From contig NZ_WACG01000001.1 of assembly GCF_009193255.1 (NCBI RefSeq), positions 992,001 through 1,056,000 of the forward strand: DNA of 64,000 nucleotides, in the 5' to 3' direction. A program made the translations under genes and the position numbers. Source of the DNA: Arthrobacter koreensis (GTDB taxonomy: Bacteria; Actinomycetota; Actinomycetes; Actinomycetales; Micrococcaceae). Below the pieces are notes generated by a model. It was given only the letters and a program-made list of their open reading frames with translations. It was not told where the DNA came from and did no database searches. This document shows, piece by piece, positions 41,866 to 49,899 of the stretch; position 1 is the stretch's first letter; every line of letters starts with the position of its first letter.

Positions 41866-43077
41866 ATGAGACCTCCTTCATCCCAGAGGCGGGTTCTTCC
41901 CGCAGTGCTGGCCGCCCTGCTCCTGCTGCTCCTGACCGGCACCGGCGCCTTTGCCTCGGCCCCCAAGTCACTGACGGCTGCACCCTACGGGGACAATGAC
42001 GGTTCGGGTCCCCAGTTCTACAGCGGGCTGAACGTCAATGTGAGCGACGACGTGTCCGGGGACGTGTACGCGTCCGGCCAGCGGATCACCATTTCCGGCA
42101 ATGTCACGGGCGATGTCATCGCCGCGGGCCAGAACATCAACATCACCGGAAACGTGGACGGCAACGTGCGCCTGGCCGGGCAGGATGTGACGATCAGCGG
42201 GGAAGTGTCCCGCAGCGGCACCATTTTCGCCTCGACCGTCGACGTCACGGACACCGGCTCCTTCGGCGATGACCTGGTGGGTGCCGCGGGGGACATCGAC
42301 ATCGCCGGCGAGGTTGGCAGAGACGTCGCGGTGGGCGTCGGTGACCTCACGATCGACGGGACAGTGGGCGGCAACGTCACCTACAACTCTTCAAACGAAG
42401 CGGACATTGCCGACGGCGCGGTCAGCGGCACCACTGAGCAGATTGTTCCCCAGCCCAATGAGGAACCGACTGCCGGTGAAAAATTCGCAGGATGGCTGCT
42501 CGGCCTGCTCTACGCGCTGGTTGCCCTCAGCCTGATCACCGCCGCGGCGGGCTGGCTCCTCCCCCGCCTGCTGCACCGGGTGACGGACCAGCTGATCCCC
42601 CGGCCCTGGAAAGCGCTGCTTGTGGGCTTCGTGGCGTTCATTGTTGTTCCGCTGGTGCTGCTCCTGCTGTTGTTCACCGTCATAGGAGCGCCGCTGGCCC
42701 TGACTGCCCTGCTGGTCTGGCTCACGCTGATGCTCGCCACGTTCGTCTTCGGCGCCTACTACATTGGCCGGCTGATCTTCCGCGACCGCCGGCATCCTGT
42801 GATCATGGCGCTCGTCGGCGGGGTGATTCTCATTGTGGCGCTGCAGATCCCGTGGCTGAACGTCCTGGTCTGGTTCGCCATGGTGTTCTTCGGCCTGGGC
42901 GCACAGCTGCTGGCTCTTTACGAGAAGCGTCCGTGGCGCCGCGAACTGCGCGCAGCCGGCAGCCCGGGCACGGGTCCGGCGGGTACAACCGGGTACGACG
43001 GCGGACAGCCCCCGCCGCCGGTCCAGCCACCTCCCGTGCAGCCTCCGCCGGTGCAGCCTCCACCTCCGCCGCAGTAG
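41866..43077 (+). CDS. Bactofilin-like repeat membrane protein
   Basis: 403 aa. Signal peptide/first helix at residues about 10-32; residues about 50-190 form short repeated beta turns (SGDVYASGQRITISGNVTGD, then further repeats such as NVDGNVRLAGQDVTISG), the right-handed beta-helix pattern of polymer-forming bactofilin-type proteins; four hydrophobic helices follow at about 210-345, and the tail is a QPPPV repeat. Extracytoplasmic polymer-like domain with a membrane domain; function unknown. GAAAGG precedes ATG 41866. Confidence 0.85.
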   Translation: MRPPSSQRRVLPAVLAALLLLLLTGTGAFASAPKSLTAAPYGDNDGSGPQFYSGLNVNVSDDVSGDVYASGQRITISGNVTGDVIAAGQNINITGNVDGNVRLAGQDVTISGEVSRSGTIFASTVDVTDTGSFGDDLVGAAGDIDIAGEVGRDVAVGVGDLTIDGTVGGNVTYNSSNEADIADGAVSGTTEQIVPQPNEEPTAGEKFAGWLLGLLYALVALSLITAAAGWLLPRLLHRVTDQLIPRPWKALLVGFVAFIVVPLVLLLLLFTVIGAPLALTALLVWLTLMLATFVFGAYYIGRLIFRDRRHPVIMALVGGVILIVALQIPWLNVLVWFAMVFFGLGAQLLALYEKRPWRRELRAAGSPGTGPAGTTGYDGGQPPPPVQPPPVQPPPVQPPPPPQ

Positions 43078-43105
43078 GCCGGGCAGCAGACCCAGGGAAG
43101 GCGGG

Positions 43106-43330
43106 CTACCGCGGCTCCGGCGCAGGCTCCTGCCAGCCGCCGCGGTGGGTCATGGACGGCGGCGCCGGCTCCGGTGCCCGCCAGATGACTATCAGCAGCG
43201 TGGCAACCGGACCGAGCAGGATGGAAACGAGGAACCAGACCCAGCGTGAGCGGTTCTTCTGTTCGGCCAGGCCCGCGTTGATCACGGCCAGCGTGAACCA
43301 GAAGGTGCTTTGGGTTACATAGTTGTCCAT
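43106..43330 (-). CDS. Small membrane protein downstream of the zinc importer
   Basis: 74 aa from ATG 43330 (TTG 43342 also in frame). Two hydrophobic stretches, FWFTLAVINAGLAEQ and WVWFLVSILLGPVATLLIVI, resemble short PLDc_N/phage-type small membrane proteins; Pro-rich tail. It starts 12 bases after the aztB stop, so it could be the last gene of that operon. Function unknown. Confidence 0.65.
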   Translation of the reverse strand: MDNYVTQSTFWFTLAVINAGLAEQKNRSRWVWFLVSILLGPVATLLIVIWRAPEPAPPSMTHRGGWQEPAPEPR

Positions 43331-43342
43331 CGGGACACCCAA

Positions 43343-44251
43343 TCACACCTGGGCCTCCGCCGCTGCGCCGCGCTGCACGCGGAACTGAACCGTTCGGATA
43401 AGCGGGCGAATGGCTGCCAGGAGGCCATAGAGGCTCACGGACAACATGGTGATGACCGCCCCCGGCGAAAAGGAATGGAAGTAGGTGACGGAAAGCCCGG
43501 TCACACAGACGGTTCCGCCCAGACCCATCGCCAGCCCCATGGTTCGCCGGAATGAAACAGTAAGCAGTTGAGCCACGGCGACCGGAACAATCATCAGCGC
43601 GGAAACCAGGAGCACCCCCACCACCCGCATCGAAATGGCCACCGTCAGGGCGGCAGTCACCGCCACCAGGATGTTCAGTACGCGGACGGGCAGGCCGCTG
43701 GCCCGCGCGAATTCCTCGTCATGGCAGAGTGCAAAAAGAGCGGGCCGCAGGCCCAGCCCCACTCCGAGAATCAAAGCGGCAAGCCCGGCGGTCAGCCACA
43801 CATCCAGCCCGTCAACCGTGGAGATGGAACCGAAAAGATACCCCGTGAGGTTGGCTGAGGTCCCGCCGGCGGCACCGATCAGAAGCACGCCGCCGGCAAT
43901 CCCCCCGTAGAAAAGCAGGGCAAGGGCTACGTCCGCACTGCTCGTGCCCCTGCTGCGGACGTATTCAATGAGCAGTGCCCCGGCCACCGAGGCCAGGACC
44001 GCCCCCGGAACCGCCCACGCCTCCACGTTGGCACTGCCCGCTGCGGCGCCGGCGAGCCAGCCCATAGCCACGCCGGTAAGTGCCACGTGACCAATGCCGT
44101 CGCCCAGGAGGGCCAGCCGCCTCTGGACCAGGTAGGTTCCGATCACCGGCGCCGCGGTTCCGACAAGGACGGCAATGACCAGTGCCCGCTGCATCAGCGG
44201 GCTGACGATCATGGCCCCAAGGGTGTCCCAGAATTCTGTCCCCACAGTCAC
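43343..44251 (-). CDS. aztB: Zinc ABC transporter permease AztB
   Basis: ABC-3 family integral membrane permease, 302 aa, about nine helices. QRRLALLGDGIGHVALTGVA near residue 45 is the ATPase-contact motif of Zn/Mn permeases. GTG start at 44251 overlaps the ATPase gene by 4 bases. Partner of AztC and AztA in zinc import. Confidence 0.93.
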   Translation of the reverse strand: MTVGTEFWDTLGAMIVSPLMQRALVIAVLVGTAAPVIGTYLVQRRLALLGDGIGHVALTGVAMGWLAGAAAGSANVEAWAVPGAVLASVAGALLIEYVRSRGTSSADVALALLFYGGIAGGVLLIGAAGGTSANLTGYLFGSISTVDGLDVWLTAGLAALILGVGLGLRPALFALCHDEEFARASGLPVRVLNILVAVTAALTVAISMRVVGVLLVSALMIVPVAVAQLLTVSFRRTMGLAMGLGGTVCVTGLSVTYFHSFSPGAVITMLSVSLYGLLAAIRPLIRTVQFRVQRGAAAEAQV

Positions 44252-45036
44252 CGCCGTACGCCCGGTCCGTGTACCGGGTACCCGTTGAATACGGTTCCCG
44301 GCAGCGCATCCGGGTGGTGATGGCCCGGTTCAGCCGGCTGGTGTACGGGAGGAGGCCCGTCCTGGACTATCTGTCCCTGGGCAAGGGTGACGGCTCGTCC
44401 AATCAGCGGGCGCAGCTCGGCCAGCTCGTGCAGGACCACGATGATGGTGGTTCCGGCGCGGTGCAGCCGCTGCAGGCTGGCGGCAAGGGCCGTCTTGGAG
44501 GCTTGGTCGATGCCGGAGAGCGGTTCATCGATGACGAGCAGGTCCGGCTGGCGGATGAGTGCCCGGGCAATGAGGACGCGCTGCTGCTGTCCGCCCGAGA
44601 AAAGGTGCACGCTGTCCCTTGCCCGCTCGGCGAGTCCCATTTCCGCCAGGGCGTCCCGGACCTGCCTGCGGCTGCCGGGCTCCGGGCGGAGGCGCCGGTT
44701 GGTGAGCAGGCCGGATGCAACCACCTCTTCGGCGGTTGCAGACATGGAGGGGCTGGAGCTGACACGCTGCGGGACGTACCCGATGCGTGGCCAGGGAACG
44801 GACCGGCGTGCGCTGACGTCCGTTCCAAACAGTTCCACCCTCCCGGAAGCCAGCGGTGTAAGCCCGATGAGAGCCTTGACCAGCGTGGTTTTGCCCGAGC
44901 CATTGGCCCCCAGCAGGGCCAGGGCCTGTCCGCGCGGTACCTGCAGGTCTATCCCGCGAAGGACCGGTCCTGTTCCGAGGTCGACTCGAACGTCCTCAGC
45001 ACGGACAACGGAGGGAACAGCGGAATGGCTACTCAC
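44248..45036 (-). CDS. aztA: Zinc ABC transporter ATP-binding protein AztA
   Basis: 262 aa ATPase with Walker A GANGSGKTT, Q-loop YVPQRVSSSPS, signature LFSGGQQQRVLIARAL, Walker B LLVIDEPLSGID and switch H in VLHELAEL. GTG start 45036 overlaps the aztC stop by 8 bases. The C-terminus has several histidines (HQPAEPGHHHPDAL), common among zinc-importer ATPases. Confidence 0.94.
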   Translation of the reverse strand: MSSHSAVPSVVRAEDVRVDLGTGPVLRGIDLQVPRGQALALLGANGSGKTTLVKALIGLTPLASGRVELFGTDVSARRSVPWPRIGYVPQRVSSSPSMSATAEEVVASGLLTNRRLRPEPGSRRQVRDALAEMGLAERARDSVHLFSGGQQQRVLIARALIRQPDLLVIDEPLSGIDQASKTALAASLQRLHRAGTTIIVVLHELAELRPLIGRAVTLAQGQIVQDGPPPVHQPAEPGHHHPDALPGTVFNGYPVHGPGVRR

Positions 45037-45952
45037 AACCGAGAGCCTCCTGAAGGGCGGAGAGGTTGCTGCGCATCACTGAGAGGTAGTCGGTACCGGG
45101 GTCGGCAAGGGATTCGAGTGGGTCCAGGACGGCGGTCCGGATCCCCAGGTCTGCTGCGATGGTCTCGGCCACTTTCGGATTCACGAGAGACTCGGTGAAG
45201 ATCGTCGTCACGTCGCTGCCCTCGATCACCCGCTGGATCTTGGCCACCCTGGCAGGCGCAGGTTCCGCTTCGGGATCAATCCCGGCAATCCCGGCCTGCT
45301 CAAGGCCGTAGCGGCTGGCCAGGTATCCGTACGCTTCGTGGGATACAACGATGGTCCGTCGCTGGCACGCGGCCAGCCCGGCGGTGTACTGCTCGTCTAG
45401 TAACTCCAGGTCCTGTATGAGTTCTTCGGCGTTTTCGGTGTACGCCGAAGCGTGTTCCGGATCGATGTCGCTCAGCGTGGCCCGCACCTGCTCGGTCACG
45501 GCCGCCAAGCGGAGGGGATCAAGCCAGAAGTGCGGATCGGCAGCGCTGTGCGCCGATCCGGCGCTGAGGCTGGTTCCGTCACTTGCCTGCAGGTCAGCCG
45601 TCCCGGCGACGTCGAGTGCGTGCTCGGGACCGGTCTGCTGCACCGCCGCGTCGACTGCCGGCTGGAAACCGGAGGCATACACAACGAGGGAAGCGGCAGC
45701 CAGGTCGCTGACCATCGCCGGGGAAAGTTCAAGGTTGTGGGGTTCCGCACCCGGTGGTGTCAGCGAGCTGACGTCGACGGCGTCCCCTCCCACCGCCTGC
45801 ACCACGAACTGCAGCGGATAGAAGGACGCAAGGGCATCCAGGGATGCACTGCCGTCGGCAGCTGCTCCGTTGCCGATGGCAGTGCATCCGGACAGGAGCA
45901 TTGCCGACAACGTGACGGGCAAGATGAGTGAACGACGCAGACGGGACGTCAT
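45029..45952 (-). CDS. aztC: Zinc-binding lipoprotein AztC
   Basis: Cluster A-I metal-binding lipoprotein, 307 aa; lipobox LLSGC with C23. Ligands H72 (GAEPHNLEL), H141 (DPHFWLDP), H205 (VVSHEAYGY) and D277 (AVLDPLE): the three-histidine set indicates zinc, contrasting with the Glu at the third position of the MntA-type protein at 24.6 kb. The usual His-rich loop is short (AHSAADPH), as in AztC, where AztD delivers zinc. Confidence 0.93.
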   Translation of the reverse strand: MTSRLRRSLILPVTLSAMLLSGCTAIGNGAAADGSASLDALASFYPLQFVVQAVGGDAVDVSSLTPPGAEPHNLELSPAMVSDLAAASLVVYASGFQPAVDAAVQQTGPEHALDVAGTADLQASDGTSLSAGSAHSAADPHFWLDPLRLAAVTEQVRATLSDIDPEHASAYTENAEELIQDLELLDEQYTAGLAACQRRTIVVSHEAYGYLASRYGLEQAGIAGIDPEAEPAPARVAKIQRVIEGSDVTTIFTESLVNPKVAETIAADLGIRTAVLDPLESLADPGTDYLSVMRSNLSALQEALGCE

Positions 45953-45976
45953 CGAATTCCTAACAGTGGTCGGTAG

Positions 45977-46017
45977 TGTTCCCGGCGGTCCCGGTATGTC
46001 CGGGGCCGCCGGGAACA
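45977..46017 (-). terminator. Strong intercistronic hairpin between aztD and aztC
   Basis: 18-base arms 45977-45994 and 46000-46017 (beginning TGTTCCCGGCGG and ending CCGCCGGGAACA) with one T/G pair and a 5-base loop. No T-run. It may be a partial terminator or RNA-stability element setting aztD and aztCAB levels apart. Confidence 0.7.
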
Positions 46018-46073
46018 GGTCCGGACGCGGTGATGGTCAGCCTGCTGCCCGGCCCGCGATGCGGCTTTCGGTC

Positions 46074-47432
46074 TTAGCTTTCGGCGTGATCATGCCCGGC
46101 GTGGTCATGCCCAGCGTGGTCCTCCTCATCGCGGGCAGCGGTCTCCGGGTCACCGGTCACGACGGCAAGCTCCAGAGGTGTCTCGGGCAGGTCGAAGCTG
46201 TCCAGGACGGCACCCGCTTCGACGTCGATGACGTGCAGTTTTTTCGCCGCGGCATCAGTCACGTAGGCGAAGCCGTCGGCGCCAACCTTGACCACGGGAC
46301 CGGGCTGCTGCCATTCCTCCGGTTCTTCCCAGGGCTCCACGACGTCAATCTCGTGGATGACGGCGCCGGTGTCCGCGTCCAGGATGTTCAGCTGCCCGTC
46401 GTAGGTCAGAACCAGGGCTTCGCCGTCGGCACCGCGGGCGAGGGAACGGAACCAGTACGCGGATCCGAGATCCACGGTGGTGACCGAGTCGGTCAGGGTA
46501 TTGAAAAGGCCGATGCGGGTGGGGCGCTCTTTCTCAGCATCCGGGTCGGTTTTGTAATCCCCGAGGATGACGGTTGAGTCATCGTGGCCGAAAAGGTTGC
46601 CGGAGCGCTGGTAGTCCTCTTCGACGGCTACCTTGTGGAACGCTCCGTCACGGTAGATGACTGGACCGTTTTCGCAGCCCAGCGCTACGACGTCGCCGGT
46701 GGCCGTGGGCTTGGCGGCCGCTTCCCCGTGGACTCCGGGGCAGTCCGTGGTTTCGGCAACGAGGTCTCCCGATGGGGAGAGCACCTGCACGGTGTTGCGC
46801 GCGTCGGCGGTGCCCTGGGTGAGGAGCAGGTCTCCGCTGCTCAGGGGCACGGCCACTCCGTGGTGGGCCGTCTCGGTGGAGAACTTCTCGATCTCATCGT
46901 CGCTGATCTCTCCGTCGTGGATGTCGTGGGAGTCCACAACGGTTATGGCTCCGGTGCCGTCGGAGAACAGTGCCGTCTTGCCGTCGTGAATCACCACGTG
47001 ACCCGGTTCCGGGGCCTCCATGGTCTGCTCAGTGAGGCGGGGATCGCTCACGAAGTAGTGGTTGTGGTCGCCGTGTCCCTGAACCACCAGGCCGGTGTCG
47101 AAGAGGCTGAAGCCCGTTCCTCCGCTCACCATGACGTGGCGGCCGTCTCCGGCGTTGTTGACCCGGAGGAAGCCGTCCATCTCGGTGGTGTCCAGGACCT
47201 CGCCGGACTCTGTGTCCAGGGTGAGAACCCCGCCGTCGTAGGTCAGCACGGCCCGTGGTGCCAGGGCAGAGACTTCGGTTTGGCCTTCAGCCCCGGTAAA
47301 TCCATCCGCGGATCCGGAACCGGCGTTCTCGCTGGCCGTGGACCCCGGTGGAGGAGTAGTTGAACAGGCCGATAGCAGGAGCGCTGCGGCAATAGCTGTG
47401 GACAGAGCGACGGATGATTTCGAAGTGAACAT
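46074..47432 (-). CDS. aztD: Zinc metallochaperone AztD
   Basis: 452 aa lipoprotein (LLLSAC lipobox, C23) that folds as a beta-propeller: repeated blades such as VLTYDGGVLTLDTESGEVLD and LVLTYDGQLNILDADTGAVI are visible. His-rich sites include GHGDHNHYF and the C-terminal HAGHDHAGHDH, which would hold Zn2+ for transfer to AztC, as known for Paracoccus AztD. First gene of aztDCAB. The promoter has a Zur box and TAAGCT 6 bases before ATG, so the mRNA is probably leaderless. Confidence 0.92.
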   Translation of the reverse strand: MFTSKSSVALSTAIAAALLLSACSTTPPPGSTASENAGSGSADGFTGAEGQTEVSALAPRAVLTYDGGVLTLDTESGEVLDTTEMDGFLRVNNAGDGRHVMVSGGTGFSLFDTGLVVQGHGDHNHYFVSDPRLTEQTMEAPEPGHVVIHDGKTALFSDGTGAITVVDSHDIHDGEISDDEIEKFSTETAHHGVAVPLSSGDLLLTQGTADARNTVQVLSPSGDLVAETTDCPGVHGEAAAKPTATGDVVALGCENGPVIYRDGAFHKVAVEEDYQRSGNLFGHDDSTVILGDYKTDPDAEKERPTRIGLFNTLTDSVTTVDLGSAYWFRSLARGADGEALVLTYDGQLNILDADTGAVIHEIDVVEPWEEPEEWQQPGPVVKVGADGFAYVTDAAAKKLHVIDVEAGAVLDSFDLPETPLELAVVTGDPETAARDEEDHAGHDHAGHDHAES

Positions 47433-47438
47433 GCCGAG

Positions 47439-47468
47439 AGCTTATGTGAGAATGAGTCTCAATAGCAA
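47439..47468 (-). promoter_or_regulatory. Zur-box-controlled aztD promoter
   Basis: TGAGAATGAGTCTCA (47447-47461) is a perfect-armed palindrome of the actinobacterial Zur type (TGAAAATGATTTTCA-like). It fills the 18-base spacer between minus-strand TTGCTA (47463-47468) and TAAGCT (47439-47444), so Zur binding would exclude RNA polymerase. Confidence 0.85.
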
Positions 47469-47523
47469 TAAGGGGTCGGTGCAGGTTCGCAATGTTGCGA
47501 CACCCACCGGGGCGCGCCCCGGC

Positions 47524-48258
47524 CTACACCGGAGCCAACGACGCCGGCACCTGGCTGGGCGCGCAGCCGAACCGCTGGCGGAACGCGCGGGCAAACGTGC
47601 CGGGGTCCAGGAACCCGGAGGCAAAGCACGCTGTCTGCACCGCGTGGCCCCGCCCGAGCAGAGCCCGGGCATGCTCCAGCCGCACCCGGCGGATTTCGGC
47701 CGCCGGAGAGGTTCCGGCCTCGGCGAAGAGCGCCTGCACCGAGCGGACCGAGAGATGCGCTGAGGCGGCGAGCTCCGCCGTCGTGAACTGCGGGTCAGTG
47801 AACCTGCTGCTGATGGTGCGGCACAGCGACTCGCGCAGTTCGGCGCGGGCCTGTGCCGGGGACGTGCGCGGTCCCGGCCCGCGGCTCCGCAGTTCCCGGA
47901 CAATCTGCGCTTCGGCACGCGGCTCGGGACTGAAACTCAGCAGGGTGGCGTGCCCGTCTGAAATGCTGCGCGTGGACCAGCGGACCGGGCGGGCATCCCC
48001 GGCCCGGGTGACGAAGCATTCGGTGGCGGGTGCGGAACCGGCGGAACCGACAATCGGACATTCGTGCTCCGGATACGGCGTTCCGTCCGGGCGGCTGCGG
48101 TGCAGCAGTTCGTGGCTGGGCCCGCCAACGACGTCGTTCTCTTTGCGGTAGCCCAGGAACCGGATCGCTTCGAGGTTGGCCAGGGCCACCAGCCCCTGTG
48201 AATCGATAAGCCACAGCGGAACGGGTGCCTCGCGCACCACCTCGGCCAGCAGATCCAT
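47524..48258 (-). CDS. PAS-AraC transcriptional regulator
   Basis: 244 aa. The N-terminal PAS domain (about residues 5-110: VPLWLIDSQGLVALANLEAI, RFLGYRKEND) is joined to a C-terminal AraC/XylS double HTH (TTAELAASAHLSVRSVQALF and CFASGFLDPGTFARAFRQRF). It lies divergent to cyanase, which it probably regulates in response to a small ligand or redox state bound by PAS. ATG 48258. Confidence 0.9.
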   Translation of the reverse strand: MDLLAEVVREAPVPLWLIDSQGLVALANLEAIRFLGYRKENDVVGGPSHELLHRSRPDGTPYPEHECPIVGSAGSAPATECFVTRAGDARPVRWSTRSISDGHATLLSFSPEPRAEAQIVRELRSRGPGPRTSPAQARAELRESLCRTISSRFTDPQFTTAELAASAHLSVRSVQALFAEAGTSPAAEIRRVRLEHARALLGRGHAVQTACFASGFLDPGTFARAFRQRFGCAPSQVPASLAPV

Positions 48259-48473
48259 GCCCTCACCTCTCCTGGACGCAGCGTTTCAGTTCGGTTTCAC
48301 CGTACGGAGCCCAGCGGCAGCAAAGGTTGCGGCGGTGTTTCACCTGCGTAAAACCCATGGTTCGCTGCGCGAATTGCGCCGCGGGCTGCGCAAAAAGCCT
48401 GACGGGCCGGTTCCGGACGCTTCTACGTTGGCCTCAGGGCAAGTGCCTGCAGACCATTCACGAGGAGGCAGAA

Positions 48474-48926
48474 ATGACGAACTGGAACACCACCCGGGAC
48501 CAGGCAACACTCAAGGTGCGCACCGCCGTCGCCCGGTCGGATTCATCCTGGGCGGAGCTCGCCGAGAAGCTGGACCGGCCGCTGCTGTGGACCATCGCCG
48601 CGCTGCTGGGTTCGCACCCGGTACCCGCGGAGCTGGCGGAAAAGGCTGGTGAGCTGCTGGACCTCGATGAGGAGACCGTGCTCGCGCTGCAGGAGCAGCC
48701 GTACCGGATTGCCGGGGATTCGCTGAAGGATGACCCCACGATCTACCGCTTCTACGAACTGCTGGCGGTCTACGGCCCGGCACTGAAGGAAGCCATCCAC
48801 GAGGAGTTCGGCGACGGCATCATGAGTGCCATCAACTGCAACGTGGAGCTGACCCGCCGCGAGGATCCGGACGGTGACCGCGTGCGCGTGATCATCGACG
48901 GCAAATTCCTGAAGTACCAGTGGTAA
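48474..48926 (+). CDS. cynS: Cyanase (cyanate hydratase)
   Basis: 150 aa, the usual family length. Converts cyanate and bicarbonate to ammonia and CO2 in the cytosol as a decamer. Catalytic residues R92, E95 (IYRFYELLAVYG) and S118 (GIMSAINC) keep the spacing of the E. coli enzyme (R96, E99, S122). GAGGAGG precedes ATG 48474. A TACGTT box (48424-48429) may be its -10 element. Followed 10 bases later by an FNT channel gene. Confidence 0.97.
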   Translation: MTNWNTTRDQATLKVRTAVARSDSSWAELAEKLDRPLLWTIAALLGSHPVPAELAEKAGELLDLDEETVLALQEQPYRIAGDSLKDDPTIYRFYELLAVYGPALKEAIHEEFGDGIMSAINCNVELTRREDPDGDRVRVIIDGKFLKYQW

Positions 48927-48936
48927 GGGGCCGGCC

Positions 48937-49764
48937 GTGAGCTATGTGATTCCCAAGGACTTCGCGGTCCGGATGATCGACGCCGGACACTCCAAGGTGA
49001 TGCTCTCCACCCGGGACACGCTGATCCGCAGCTACATGGCCGGCGCCATCCTGGCCCTGGCCGCGGCGTTCGCCGTCACGGTCAGCACGCAGACCGGCTC
49101 ACCGCTGCTCGGCGCGGTGCTGTTCCCCATCGGCTTCTGCATGCTGTACCTGATGGGCTTTGACCTGCTGACCGGCGTCTTCACCCTGGTGCCGCTGGCC
49201 TGGCTGGACCGGCGGCCCGGCGTGACCTGGAAATCCATGCTGCGGAACTGGGGGCTGGTGTTCCTCGGCAACTTCGCCGGTGCGCTGACCACGGCCCTGC
49301 TGATGGCGATTGTCTGGACCTACGGTTTCTCCTCCGCGGTGAGCGAGGTGGGCCAGGCGATCGGGCACATTGGCGAGGGACGGACGGTGGGCTATGCGGA
49401 CCACGGTGCAGCCGGCATGCTCACCCTGTTTGTGCGCGGCGTGCTGTGCAACTGGATGGTGTCCACCGGCGTCGTGGGCGCCATGATGTCCGACAGCGTA
49501 TCCGGCAAGGTGATCGCCATGTGGATGCCGATCATGCTCTTCTTCTACATGGGCTTTGAGCACTCGGTGGTGAACATGTTCCTGTTCCCGGTGGGCCTGA
49601 TGCTCGGCGGCGAATTCACGCTGATGGACTACCTGATCTGGAACGAGATCCCCACGGTGCTCGGCAACCTGGTGGGCGGCCTGACATTCGTGGGCCTGAT
49701 GATCTACGGGACGCACGCCCGCACCGCGCCGGGACGCCAGTTCGCGGCCAAGGTGAAGGTTTAG
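48937..49764 (+). CDS. Formate/nitrite-type (FNT) anion channel, cyanase-associated
   Basis: 275 aa, six-helix channel of the formate-nitrite transporter family; helix 2/3 loop GFDLLTGVFTLVPLAWLDRR and the NWMVSTGV segment are typical (the central histidine of FNTs is not clearly replaced or kept, so selectivity is uncertain). GTG 48937 follows cynS closely, in one operon. The pairing suggests passage of cyanate, bicarbonate or a related small anion. A long-stem terminator ends the operon. Confidence 0.9.
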   Translation: MSYVIPKDFAVRMIDAGHSKVMLSTRDTLIRSYMAGAILALAAAFAVTVSTQTGSPLLGAVLFPIGFCMLYLMGFDLLTGVFTLVPLAWLDRRPGVTWKSMLRNWGLVFLGNFAGALTTALLMAIVWTYGFSSAVSEVGQAIGHIGEGRTVGYADHGAAGMLTLFVRGVLCNWMVSTGVVGAMMSDSVSGKVIAMWMPIMLFFYMGFEHSVVNMFLFPVGLMLGGEFTLMDYLIWNEIPTVLGNLVGGLTFVGLMIYGTHARTAPGRQFAAKVKV

Positions 49765-49787
49765 GTTCAGCGGAACTACGACGGCGG

Positions 49788-49824
49788 CGGGCCGGCATCC
49801 GGGGTTAGCCCGGGTGCCGGCCCG
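49788..49824 (+). terminator. Terminator of the cynS operon
   Basis: 16-base stem CGGGCCGGCATCCGGG (49788-49803) / CCCGGGTGCCGGCCCG (49809-49824) with one T/G pair and a 5-base loop, 24 bases after the FNT stop. Confidence 0.88.
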
Positions 49825-49899
49825 CTCGTGTTGGGTAACGCAAATCTAAGAACTTAGGGGGTTAGCATTAACGGACGGGAATCATGGGGGAATAATTTA

